From: Rhizoclosmatium globosum
Lineage: Eukaryota > Chytridiomycota > Chytridiomycetes > Chytridiales > Chytriomycetaceae
Length of the DNA: 64,000 nt
Direction of reading: 5' to 3'
NCBI GenBank assembly: GCA_002104985.1
Contig: MCGO01000026.1
Coordinates: 372,001 to 436,000 of the forward strand
A program made the position numbers and the translations under genes. Positions within the stretch are counted from its first letter, which is position 1, and each line of letters begins with the position of its first letter. Below the pieces are notes generated by a model. The model was not told the origin of the DNA and did not search any database. It saw only the letters and a program-made list of their open reading frames with translations. This document shows, piece by piece, positions 1 to 14,337 of the stretch.

Positions 1-1872
1 CTTACGATCTCCATATTTCAAGAATCTAAAGAGAATTAACTCGAATTTGAATAAAGTACTGAGAACGAACCTTTTAATTCCGTTCGCGAGCGTAATGTAA
101 GTAGCACCAGGGTGCTTTTCCGTTCCGTTGATAACGTTTTCTTTCAATCTCTCAATGTTGTAATCAGTTACTCGTTCAGGGTAAGTCAAGACCATGGCAA
201 TACGTTGAGGCACAGCGACTTGATCAATTCGAAGGTTTGGGTCCGGTCCAATAACGGTTCTTCCTGAGAAATCGACACGCTTTCCAGAGAGGTTTCCACG
301 GAAACGACCATGCTTTCCTTTGAGCCGCTGACAGAATCCTTTCTTGATCTTTTGGAGGTTCTAATAGTGGGTCGAGGAAATCAATATGATTCTAGAGCTT
401 GATGTGACGAGTACGTACTGATTGAAGATGGCTAGGAATACCAGGAAGGTCGGAAGTAACAAACATAGCGCACTGAAGTTGCAGGTAATCCTAACACGAC
501 GACGGTAAGATAAGTCAATATGAGGTTTAACAACGAACCCAGTGCTCCATCAAACTGGCAGCGGGGTAACCGTCCGCCAAAATGGCACGCATAATAGCAT
601 TGATTTTGATTACTTCAGAAACCAAGACAGTGATATCATCTTCGTTACTGGAACAGACAATTGTCAATAACACTAAATGTGAATGTAAGAAGCGAACCTT
701 GCATCTTCTTGACCGATAGAGGGGCGAATACACACAGGAGGAACAGGGAGAGCAGTCCAGATGAAAAGCTCAGGTCTTCCATTGATGGGATCCAATCCAA
801 GCAATTCACAATCTTGATCACTGATACGTTCCAAGAGTCTTAATACTGTCAAAGGCGACAAATCTTCCTGTGCTTTTCCAATGTGTGCTTTCAAAGTTGG
901 ATCCATCTCAACCGCAGTATCGAAAGATGCCCTGTAAGATATTAACTACTCTGAAGGACATTAACCTCGACATCACCTGAATTCAGCCTCTTCTTCTCCC
1001 TTCTTCTTTTTGAACTTTTCATGAATTACTTTGAGGGCTCCAACCTTTTTCACGGTACCTATACACGAGATTTAGAAGCTTTTTTAAGCACCAATAGTAC
1101 TGACCGTTCAGAGATTCACAATGCGGACATTTGGAGACTTTTTTGCACGCGGTGTTTAGAGACTTCAAAATATCCTTCTTTTGCAGGGAATCCAAGTCGG
1201 GACGCCGCAGCCTCCTCAAGAGAGTACGTTTAGGAGCTTCTTCGAGAAGCACTTTGCTGCAATTCTAAGAGCAAGGGGTGAATTGGGGGGAATGCAAGGG
1301 TAAGTATAACTGACATACCTTGCAAATGTTTTGGAGGACGGTGATCATGAGTTTAAAGTAACCTAAAAGAGAGAGAAATAGACAAAGTAAGAACGCGGTT
1401 TGAAAGCCAGGCACGAGCAGTCACGCACCAATGTGGAAGACCGGCAGGGCAAGGCGCACCACACCAAAGTGACCCACGCAGTCCTGAAGGCCAAGACCAC
1501 ACGTCTCACACTTTTCCACCTTATCGGCGACACCCTTTTTTAATTGAAGTTGAATTGAATAGTTGAATGGATAGTCAGTTGATCGCTTGTCACCAAAACA
1601 CCAAAACACCAAAACAAACCAACCATTCGTCTGTCGAGCACTCCAAAACGCGCCGGTGGTCGACCTGGTTTGCTCAGGTCGAACAAGTTTGGTTCATGCA
1701 GCTCAATCACGGACAGCTTCTTCGAGTCCTGCGCGGAAAACACTCCAAACTCAAGCTGCTTGCTGAAAGGGTCAAGGGCACAGTTAGCATCCACCTCCTC
1801 TACTACTATTAGCGCAAATACATACACTCGTTTCGGTAGGGAGTCCGTTATCGTTTCTTTGGACCCATTCAT
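1..1872 (-). CDS. RPC1: RNA polymerase III largest subunit RPC1, N-terminal part (truncated by window edge)
   Basis: This is the start of the largest catalytic subunit of RNA polymerase III, the nuclear enzyme for tRNA, 5S rRNA and U6. The ATG is at 1870-1872. Joined exons read [12 protein letters not shown], then the zinc-binding clamp motif [16 protein letters not shown], then [12 protein letters not shown] and [11 protein letters not shown], and further on [20 protein letters not shown] and [16 protein letters not shown], which match RPC1 rather than RPB1 or RPA1. At least nine short introns lie in 1.9 kb (for example about 1825-1763, 1624-1540 and 1103-1058), each restoring the frame across a conserved block. 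The catalytic NADFDGD region lies outside the window. The gene is on the same strand as the PPR gene, whose stop lies 83 bp upstream of this start. Confidence 0.93.
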
Positions 1873-1955
1873 TGCTTCGTGCTCGCTTGCGTCGAAAAAA
1901 ACAAAAGCAGAAAGTAACTCTCACAATAGTAACATTCATGTTCCACAGTCGCGAT

Positions 1956-4900
1956 TTACTTTATTTTCCAGAATTCAACTATCGCTTTTTCATGCACAGT
2001 TTCGCTTGCGGTAACATACTTCCGCATGATTTTACAAACTTCATCAATCAGTCCTTCAACCATCCAACCACCCTTCTTACATTGAACCGTCATCACATCA
2101 AGGATCTCGTCCCAACGTCCTAGTCGCGACAACAGCTCCGTGTATATGAGAAGTACACTCTTGCTGATCTCAAAGCAACTCAATTCTACTATCCTTTTCC
2201 ACACTTTGGAGAGGAGTGACAGATCCATTGGGCTACCATTGAAGCTCTCAAGCAGAATATGAACTGTTCTACTCGGCAGCTTTCCTTTCTTGTTTTCCTT
2301 CGTCAAGGGTATACGTTGAAACAACGGGAGTAACGACGAAGAAGTCGAAGAAGGTGGTGAACAGAACCGGATAGATTCTTCAAGCCGAATCAAAGCAGAG
2401 TCAACTTGCTCCAAACTCGTCAATTGCTTTTGTTCTCGCTGGACTTCAAGTGCTTGATTCAAATAGATGGAATCGTCCATTGAAGTTCCAGCAACAACAC
2501 TTGCGCCAACCGCATCCAGCATCCGATTCAAGTTGTTGCCAACAGATAGACTTTTAAATAAAATGTCTCGAGTCACCGGTTCTAAGTAACTCGAAAACCC
2601 ACGTGTAACCATTTCACGATATAGCATGACCGACAGTCCCGTGTTCAAATTTCTTGCCGTAATACGAATGAGCTTTTCAAACAATTCCGGAGTCGGTGTC
2701 ACGGGCTTTGGACTCGTGGCACCCACAGACAGAAACTCGAGGAAAATGCGTTCAAAAAGCTCAACGACTTTAGTCTCCGTGTTGGGATCTCGTTTCCACA
2801 ACATTTGTGACAGCCTTTTCAGCACAGTTTGAAGAACCATGACCGGTGGGTACTTTTTAACACCCAGGATTTCACCTCGTCTCAACATATCGCGAAGTGT
2901 TTCCTCCACTTTTGGCAGATTTTCCAGAGTTGCGTATCCCAAAATCGCCGTCATGTACATGGTCTCGTCAGGCTCAACCATCATACCGAATCCTTCGCTG
3001 GATCCACTCGCCTTTAGTCGCTCAAAGATGGCAACAGATTCCTCCACTTTTCCCATACTAGAAAACAGCTTCATAATCACGTGAAATACGGCAACATCAG
3101 GGCGAACTGCATCCGTCATCATTTCATGGCAAAGTTCAACGGCTTCTTGGAAGTTTTCAGATGAAATGCTGTTGTTCCGGTGATGAGTCATGTGCGAGTT
3201 GATGAGGGTCGTGAATGTGGCGGCTGTGGGTTTTACACCCGTGCGAACGAGATCTTTGTAGATTTGAATTCCGGCAACGAGATCTCCACGTTTGGCACGG
3301 TCGTGAATGAGGAGAGAGTAGGTATAAACGTTGGGGAGGACACTGCTAGAGAAGATTCGGTCGTACCAGCGGCGAGTTGCTTCAGGATCAGTCGCTGTTA
3401 AGTGGTAAACGTTAGATTGGTGACACCGATTGGAGATGGTTACATACATCGAGAAATTGCATACATGACAACTGTATAAGTCACAACGTCAGGTTTTAAG
3501 CCAGCGCTAAGTAGATGGTTGTACCACGTTAAAACACTGGCCACATCACATTGCTGTGCATAACCACTCATGACAACCTGAATGGAGGGTATGAGATCCA
3601 AAGTCCAAAAACGTGAATCAAACTTACGTGAAACAGAGTATGATCCGCTTTCATACCAGAAGCTTCAATCTGACTAAAAAGCTTTACGCAGGCATCCATG
3701 TCGCCAATGAGGGATAGCGTCGCCATCACTGAAGTCAGCACCCGCACATTTGGATAGAGTCCACGCACGTGAACCATCTCATTAAATAGATCAATTGCGT
3801 TTTGAGTAAGTTTTTCGAGAGTGTATGCTCGAATGAGGATATTGTAGATGCCTTGATCCGGTTCAACGCCGTCCCTCAACATATCCTCGTGACAAGTCAC
3901 CAACTTTTCCAATCCCGCATACTTGTAGTATCCCCACATCAAAGGAGTATAGCAATACAAATTTGGCTGCAACCCGAGCCCCCTCAACTCCTCAAACAAG
4001 TTCGTGACAGCCAAAACAGCCTCACTCCCATTCACATTTCCTCCAGCAACTTTCACGCGATTAATCTCCCCTCTCATCAAACTGCTATACGCCACAACAA
4101 CCCGCTCAGAGTCCTCATCAGAAAGTCTCCCCGCCATCGCCTTCCACACACGAACAAGCTCCTCCAACACCCCACGCGCTTCTCGAACCTGTCCAAGATC
4201 AGAAAGTGCACCGACGCAGTACTGCAGGTACTCAAGACTCTCCACAGTCCCACCCACAACAGGCACACCGCCAAACCACGCTTCTACTTCTTCCATATCC
4301 GTCGTATACCCTCGCGGCATCCATGTTTTGAGACCCATCATGAGATACGCGCGTGTACGGATTGTGTGTTTTCCATGGGAGGTTTTGTAGCGTCGTGCGA
4401 CACGGAGGGCGCTGGCACAGTCTTTTGTGGTCATTAATGCGGAGATTAGGAGAGATATAGATTCGGGGTCGAGGTTCTGTTGAGGGATGCGGGCAATCAG
4501 GCGTTGAGAGGTGCGGAGTTTGTGGGTTTTTAGGTGGGCTTTTAGAAGGGCTTTATGATATTGTGGAGAGGATGAGAGGATTGTTGGGTCCTATTGTTTG
4601 TGGTATTTACGGAGATTTAGTTGGGTGCATAATGAGTTTTCAGCTTTTACCTCCATGACTTGTCCTAGTTGTTCGTAGAGCCAAACAACTTCTGAAAAGT
4701 TTCCAAGAATCGCATGCGAAATGATGACGGCTTCCTGAGCTTCCGCAGAGAGAGAAGTAAACTTTCGTGCATGCGATTGAAGGAGGGATTGTGTGAGAAT
4801 GAGAATCTTGTTGGCGACTTTTCCTGTTGTGAAGAGCTGTTTCGCGAGGGAAATGATTTCACGTTCGAGGTCGAGGGTTGAAGTTGCTGGAGATGCAGGA

Positions 4901-5229
4901 AGGGGCGAAGTTTGATTTGGTTGTGTTTGACGATCTGAAGGGGGTTGGGGATCGAATGCCGGGAGAGTATGGGGATGCGATGGCGGTGATATTGTTGGAC
5001 TTTTTGGAGAAGATATTGATGCGGTTAATGATGATGAGGTTGTTGTAGTGGTTGAAGGCGCAGGGGGGGCAGCTGGCTTTGACGTTGAGGTATAGGTGCG
5101 GTAACACGATGCATATTTCAGGGGTGCTGGCTCATACGATGCCAGAATGAATTGCAATGCATGAATTCGCCGGCTCTGAATTAGCCTTATTTTGGCTATT
5201 GGATGTGATATGATCCGTGGTGCTCGCAT
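1956..5229 (-). CDS. Pentatricopeptide repeat (PPR) protein, probably mitochondrial
   Basis: PPR proteins bind organelle RNA and act in its processing, stability or translation. The ORF can start at 5274, but the second ATG at 5229 gives an Arg-rich, acid-free N-terminus (MRAPRIISHPIAKIRLIQSR) typical of a mitochondrial presequence, so I prefer it. Ser/Thr/Pro-rich sequence follows, then helical repeats of PPR type, for example LQPNLYCYTPLMWGYYK, VEPDQGIYNILIRAYT, LKPDVVTYTVVMYAIS and VLPNVYTYSLLIHDRA. Three introns join four exons: about 4652-4594 (E|DPTILSS), one at about 3630-3580 (LFH|VVMSGYAQ), and one at about 3450-3400 (AISR|TDPEA). I cannot assign it to a named PPR factor. It is divergent from MED13 across about 308 bp. 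Confidence 0.85.
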
Positions 5230-5537
5230 TCTTGATGAATATGAAAAGAGACAGGAAAAAAAGAAGCAGTGCAAGATGACTCATTAGCACCACCCAGAAA
5301 AGAAGGAGAAAGGAAAAGAGGAAGGAAGTTTGAAACACGTTCGATACGTGATTATTCATTTGTTGTGAGCTCAAATACAACTACCTTGAGGAATAATACT
5401 GGGGGATAATAAAAGATTAGTAAAAGAGTCACGGATATTAGTATGATATGTATGAACAAAAAATGAATTGGAAAGAGTACTTTTGTTCTTCTTTGATTTG
5501 TTTTTCTTTTCCCTCACTTCAGTAATTGTGTTCAAGG
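5230..5537. promoter_or_regulatory. Divergent intergenic region, PPR gene / MED13
   Basis: This 308 bp separates the chosen PPR start (minus) from the MED13 ATG (plus). It is AT-rich with pyrimidine tracts and holds no convincing gene. It must contain both promoters. I see no clear TATA box or named operator. Confidence 0.5.
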
Positions 5538-8500
5538 ATGGAGCACACCCTCTTCGAAGCGGGGAGCGCACCAACGGGCACGTTCCTGATAGCGGTAAGA
5601 TGCATTCTTTTGTGGACAATACGCGAGGACACGGGCTAAGGCAATAGATTACATTCCAACCAACCGAACAGGGGACGACAGCAGCGCGGGTCAAGTGGCG
5701 GCGATTCCGATTTGGAGGCGTTTGCGGTGGCAGCGCGGACCAAGTGTGTCCGTCGCAACTGTGTTTGTGGCGGTTAAAGACGAGTGGTGGTTGTGAAAGT
5801 GGTGGTGGTGGTGGTGGTGGTGGTGGGTCGTGGACGGCGCCTCAGTTGGCAGCAACTGCAACCTCGTCGATGCTCCAACCTCAGGCCTTGTCGCTTATGT
5901 CGCAAAATACTTCGCCTGTAAACTATCCGCAAAACTCGCCTGATTCAGTGGCAAAAGTACTGGACGCAATCGCTGCTGTTCCTGGTCTCTTTGCCTCACT
6001 ACGCAGAGGAGCCTCAACGGTGCGTTCCACTGCGCTTGCCTCAACATCTAACTCGCTTTGATTGCAGTCGACTTGGATGGACTTGTGCATCTTCGATGTG
6101 CGAGATACTCCCATGTTCCCCGACATCAATCTTGACTTCATCAACGGCCTCTCCTTCATCAATGAGGGATCCTTCCTGCTCGAAGCCTTTCAATCATCAA
6201 ATCAATCTTCCATCCCGAACGATCCTGAATTTTCCCTATTTATTGATGCCATCATGTCAGGCATGGAACGGTAACTGAAAACTAAAGTAGTGTATGGGTT
6301 TCCTAACAAAGTTTCATAGACTGTTTGTGAAAACTGGGGTTGTTCGTTTAAAACAGGAGTTTTTAATTACCCCTTCATTTTACGGATCGAAAGAAGCTCT
6401 GGGTGGCTATGCCGAAGCAACATTATCAAAGTAAGTTTAGTGATCACAAATGAGTGAGCTTTCTGCCGCGTAAAAGTAATACCGGAAGTCACTTCGTGGA
6501 TTTCGAGATGCGGAGACTTCAAACCCAAACCTTGGTGAAAGTGGATGGCATCAAGTTCTTGACCTCGAGTATCCAATAATTTTAATCTTACATCGGTGAT
6601 CGACTGTCTTCATTCGACGAACGGCTTCGCATGAATTAACAAATCACCTTTTCAAAAATATCTGATGAGTTCTAAATTATTCCAAAATAGTACCCCACTA
6701 GTCTCAATCATCCCGCGAATCAATTTTGTTGGATCTTCAATCTTGTGTCAGTTTAGAGTCGCGTGTGATGCTTATCGATCTCTGACTTGCAGCGATTTAT
6801 GCCGAGCCAAAGAATACCCCTTGCAAGGTATACCAAGCTTCATACTATTTTCTCGTCCCCTTTTTAAAACGTTCTCTCTCTCTTACAAAAAATTATAGTC
6901 ATCTTGCTACCTTTTGGTGTCCCGGCGACAGTCATTATGTCGTCAAATTCAAATCATTGTAATTCATCATCGAAATCAAACACATCATCACTATGGACTT
7001 CGCTATTAGGATTTCCTTCAGATTTCGTATCTTCATATGGGACCGCAACACCGGATATACCTGATTTTGTGACTGTCGAATTTACGAAAGATGATGGGGA
7101 GATTATACAACTCTTGTTTCCATCTTGCTTGGTCGTAGTCCCACTCTCAAAATCTAGTAATGGAGACGATTTGTATAATGCGGAACTGTATCTCGACAAT
7201 TTTAGAGATTGGCGTTGGAGTGATGAAGTTGCGACAATGTTTGATGGACAAACTCAGACGGCTGCACCGCAAGAGGACCGTGTTATTGATTTTTGGCGAT
7301 ATATGAATCCATACCAACGGCTTTTGGAATCAGGCTTGGGTGATGGAGGCGCCGTTGAACAAGCGATTCGGAATAAGGAAGCAACAGAAGCCGCTCGAAA
7401 CGCACAGCCTAAACCTATACCTCCCCCAGCCCCGCAGCATCCATCTACAACTGTAAATAATGCGCGGCCGATGTATGTTTTTTCGTGTCTGAGGCCCGTA
7501 CTGATATTGTTTCAATTTAGTGTGACGATACCCACTGTTCTCGCACCGCCACAGGCACAACCTTCTCCGACACGAGCATCAACTGATCTCGACTTGACAT
7601 TACATTTTAGCAAGGGAAATGGTTCTGATGATTTCAAAGGGCTGGAATTGGATGATGTGGGGGAGAACGACTGGGATTTCTTTCAAGAAGAGAAGCCAAC
7701 AGTAGTACCTGTTCCTGTGAAGCAGGCAGCCCCTGCAACACCTGCACCGATTCCACTTCCATCAACGTCAACTTCAACACCAGCAGCAACTTTTACAAGC
7801 ATTGTGGGCGCCGCAGCTTCTCCTGCCATTTCATTACCTGCTTGCTCACCTGCAGCTGCGGTAACACCGGGAATCACAACGATATTAAGCCCAATGCCAT
7901 TTACGCCAAATTATCCCAATCACCCTTCGTCATTACACATGTCAACAGCTGTTCAACCCACACCAGATCCCACAACACCGGGCGTTTTCGCAATTGCCGA
8001 AGATTCGACAATAGAGCATTCACATGCAATGCAGCATCATCACCCTCCCCCTACCTCAGCTTCAACTCTCCCAATCGAACAACCATCATCCGAAACCTCA
8101 CTTTCATCGTCGAAACACCCATTCGATGTATCATCCCTGGTCCGACATATTCAAACGCGCGCAGAAATCGAAGCTGAATCACGGCGGATCGTGCCTGAAG
8201 CGTGGCGCACTGTGAACCTCGATTTCGGAGTTGTTTGGAAGCCCGGAGACGCCGCGTCAACCTCCACTACGTCAAAATACGGCGAAGGCGGGAAATACGT
8301 GTATCAATGCGTTGCAGCGATGCGGAAGCGGGCTGGCACTGATACAGACCGTGGGGGCGGAAAGCATCGACGGGTTGAAGTCCAGAGCGATAGTGGGAGT
8401 AGTTCGAGTGGAGACGATGATTCTAGCGATGACGATTCGAGTGGGGAAGATGAGGAGGGGGAAGTTGTGGAATCCGGTCGAGGTGGTGGAGGGGATGATA

Positions 8501-11500
8501 TGATGGAAGAAGATGAGGTTCTTGAAGACGGAGAAGTGATGCATTTGCAGCAGCAGCAGCAACAACAGGGTCGGCCGAATGACGTTGGGGCGATTCGAAG
8601 TGGCGTTGCTGGCGTTGCTGGAACTGTGAGTGGGAGTTCTCTTGGTAGGGTTGTTCCGAAAAGTGAGGCGGAGTCACAGCTGGCGCTTCAGATTATGGTG
8701 GAGAGTATGACTGTGGGACGTGGATCGGTGTGGACAACTGCTGCTTACAATAACTCTGGGGCGTTGATGCATGAAGCCTTTGTCAACTCTTTGAAACCAG
8801 CATTTGAGAACCGATTGTTCCAATTTTTCGGGTCGGTTTTGTCAGACTTGTTTGCTGGAATGGGTCTGTCAGGAACATCGGGAGGGGTTGGTTCTGGCGG
8901 AGTTGGAGAGCCAAGCACAGTTCGGGGACCTCTAACGATTGAACAGATTTATGATTACACTGGTAAGTCGTTTTTTTAAATTTAGTTTTAGTATCATCGA
9001 CTAAGTCAAATGCAGAACTGGACCGAGGAGCTTCAAAATATGGTAAATTTCAAGTCAAAAAGAAGAAACGACCTGAACCGATATTGGACTTGTTACGGAT
9101 ACCAAACATCATTGTTCAACACAACAACATACCCATTACTGTCAATCCAAGTGCACTCAGACTCTGGGATAAGCTTTCGTTGGCTCCAATATGCGGAACA
9201 AAAAATGTGGAATATCTTTTCATTTGTCCTGGTGGAAACAAGATTCTAACTTCAAACTTGAGACGATGGGTTGCCGAAGTGTCAAATATTTGGGATTTTC
9301 ATAATTTTGGCACTTTAAAGCCTTTGTCTGACTATCGAAATACGGACGAAGAATCGTTTTGTCAAGTTCGGGTCACAGGTATGATTTTCTTCGTTTTGCT
9401 ATCAGCCTAACTTTTGACATAGTCCCTCGAGATGATGCGCGGTTAAAAGCATACTCAGACACTATTGAACACTTAGGTGAGGAACTGGTAAAAGTTCCGA
9501 AATTTGTTAACATTTGAAACAGCAACCGACTTATCCCGAATTTTACAACATCGGATATCCACTTCCCAAACACCCTTTCAAATATCTGTATTCCTCATCA
9601 ACCCGTTTCCACATGGACGGCATCAAACCACGTTTGATTTGTACTTAATGGCCTCTCGTCTGCTTCAATCCATATCTCGCATCTCTGAACTACCGTTGAA
9701 GTATCTTGTACAAGTAATTATTCCCGTCATACTGCCAATCCAATTTGCACTTCCTCGATTAAGCGATACCCCTGTGCTGCTGGATATTAAAGAATTCGTC
9801 TTTGGTCTATTTTCACGGTGTCGTGTGTCGTCAAAACCGATTCCAATGAAATCCAACAACCGGATACAACCGCCGTCACAACATTCATTGTTTCGACGGG
9901 GGTTTCATCTGCATCCTTATGTACTTGGGCGGCAACCTGGGTCGGGTGCTGCAGGTAGTGGGTTTATACTGCAGCGAGCTCTTGACCAACCATTGATGAT
10001 GTGTTTATCTGACCCTGACCGGATACTGCATGTCGTTTATCAGGCCAGTGCGTGTGGAAGGTGGGTTGGTGTCTGTTGGAGTGATAGTTTTGGGGAATTG
10101 GTGGACTGCTGCGTGTTGCGTATTGGTCCCAGCGGGTTTCTTGGAGCCTTGGCTGAACTGTGGGAACGAAGTATAGACTTGGTTGTTGCTTCTGCTGCTG
10201 CTTCAAGAGGGCCTGGAATTGCTTGGAGGATAGTTGTCGGTGTTGTTGTTGGGGGGAAGAGTGGTGTGTCTGGTAGAGAAATTCAAGGTACGTTTGGAAT
10301 TGTTCGTGAGTGTTGGGGAGCCTGTTTACTTACCTGGTTGCAGGATTTGAACAATTCTTGGACTATCTGTCTACAACTCAAAATCCCGATCACAAACACA
10401 CATCCATCAACTCTGTCAGCTTCGTTTCTCTAGGCATGAATCCTCCTGTAACGACTGTGGATCCTGGTGCTGTTTTGGGACAAAGTGGCGGCGGAACAAG
10501 TCAATATTTCTTGTCATCCTGTGAACTCTTGACAACTCAAGAGAAGAGGAAAGATAAAGAAAAGGAGAGCAATTCACTGTTGTCATCTTTGGCATCGACT
10601 GACGTCTTTTCAGTGCCTTCCCCGAGTGGTGGTGGAGCCACAGTTGGAGGTGCCCCGATGAACGAAGAACGACTTGTGCCTGACGGTGATGCCACCTACA
10701 TATTCTTGTCCAAGAACCACCGAATGCCGATCGGGAATATGTTGCAAATTTCAATGAATGGGGATGATTTGATGGCACAACCTCATCTCACACCCATCAT
10801 ACCACCAAATTCACAAGCAGAGGATGGTCTCGGAGCAATCTTACCACTAGCTGGAGGGTATTTACTAACAGTCCCAAGGCGAGAAACTGCTCCACCGAAT
10901 TCTTCTGGTATTGGAAGTTCACCAGCATCAACAAACCAATTACCACAACTGGTAGGGCAAAGTCCCGCTGCATCGACAAATGTCGCTGGAGGAGTTTTAA
11001 AGGCTCCGTTACTACCACCGGAAGGTTCTAAGTCCATTTCTATTGCTGAAGTTTCATTGCTGTATCATTGCAATTTGAACGTGCAAACATCAGCAACGTG
11101 TTATAAAGGTTGGACACCTGAAACACAACTTCCGCACGGTCGGTCTAGTGGCTTGGGTGGTAATGGTGGTGCAAGTAATGGGACCTCTCTGGGTGGAGGT
11201 GGAAATGCCGGACTAGATGGCGTGTCCTATTCTTCTCCAACTTCCTCGTCTTCGTCAACACCGTCATCTTTCAATGTACTTTCGAACGGAAATACGCCGA
11301 TTCTGATGCCTGCAAATATCAAGGCCAACTTGTCACCGTCGTTGCCAGCTTCAATAGCACTCCAGCAACAACAGCAACAGCAACAGCAACAACAATATTT
11401 GCAGTTTCAATCACAGCAGCAACCAACTACGCCTCAGCCATCAACACCTTTTAATTTAAGTGGACAAGGAGGGAGCAACACGGCGGCTGGAACGGGAACA

Positions 11501-11692
11501 TGTTCCAACAATGCACCGGCACCACAAGGATTTCATACGGTGATACTAAGGGATATTATGAAAGAGTACCATGGGTTACGGTATGTTCATAGAGGGGCAG
11601 GGTTTTGTAATAGTAGCAAGGGTGGAACTGAACCATGGATCTTTGCAATGGCCGAGATTGCGGCATCATGTGCAACTAAGAGCGAATTGTAA
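5538..11692 (+). CDS. MED13: Mediator complex subunit 13 (Srb9/Ssn2-type)
   Basis: MED13 links the CDK8 kinase module to core Mediator and so represses or tunes RNA polymerase II transcription. The ATG at 5538 opens a 57-base exon; after an intron (5595-5671) comes VKWRRFRFGG, typical of the Med13 N-terminal domain. Further N-terminal blocks are split over small exons (5672-6019, 6068-6270, 6320-6430 and others to about 6835), including ERLFVKTGVVRLKQEFL and QVILLPFGVP. A large exon then carries VEFTKDDGEIIQ and a Ser/Pro/Ala-rich linker with an acidic patch. The MID domain reads PEPILDLLRIPN and LWDKLSLAPICG (about 9015-9380), and the C-terminal domain includes LHVVYQASACGRWVGVCW and LPLAGGYLLTVPRRE. 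A 48 bp in-frame intron is likely at 7473-7520. The exon joins between about 6560 and 6835 are uncertain. Gly and Gln homopolymers occur near 5800 and 11365. Confidence 0.88.
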
Positions 11693-11771
11693 TTAATCAT
11701 AATAAATGAATAAGGAGAGAAGAGGAGGAAGAGGAAGAAGAAAGAGGGCAAAAGAAAGGAGAGAGAATTCG

Positions 11772-14305
<2,534 letters not shown>

Positions 14306-14337
14306 ACCTTCTTACGGCATTTTTTACTTTATTTTGT

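Noticed and set aside
3802..4437. 211-residue plus-strand ORF opposite the PPR gene
   Set aside because: It is a shadow of PPR repeats on the minus strand and shows no domain.
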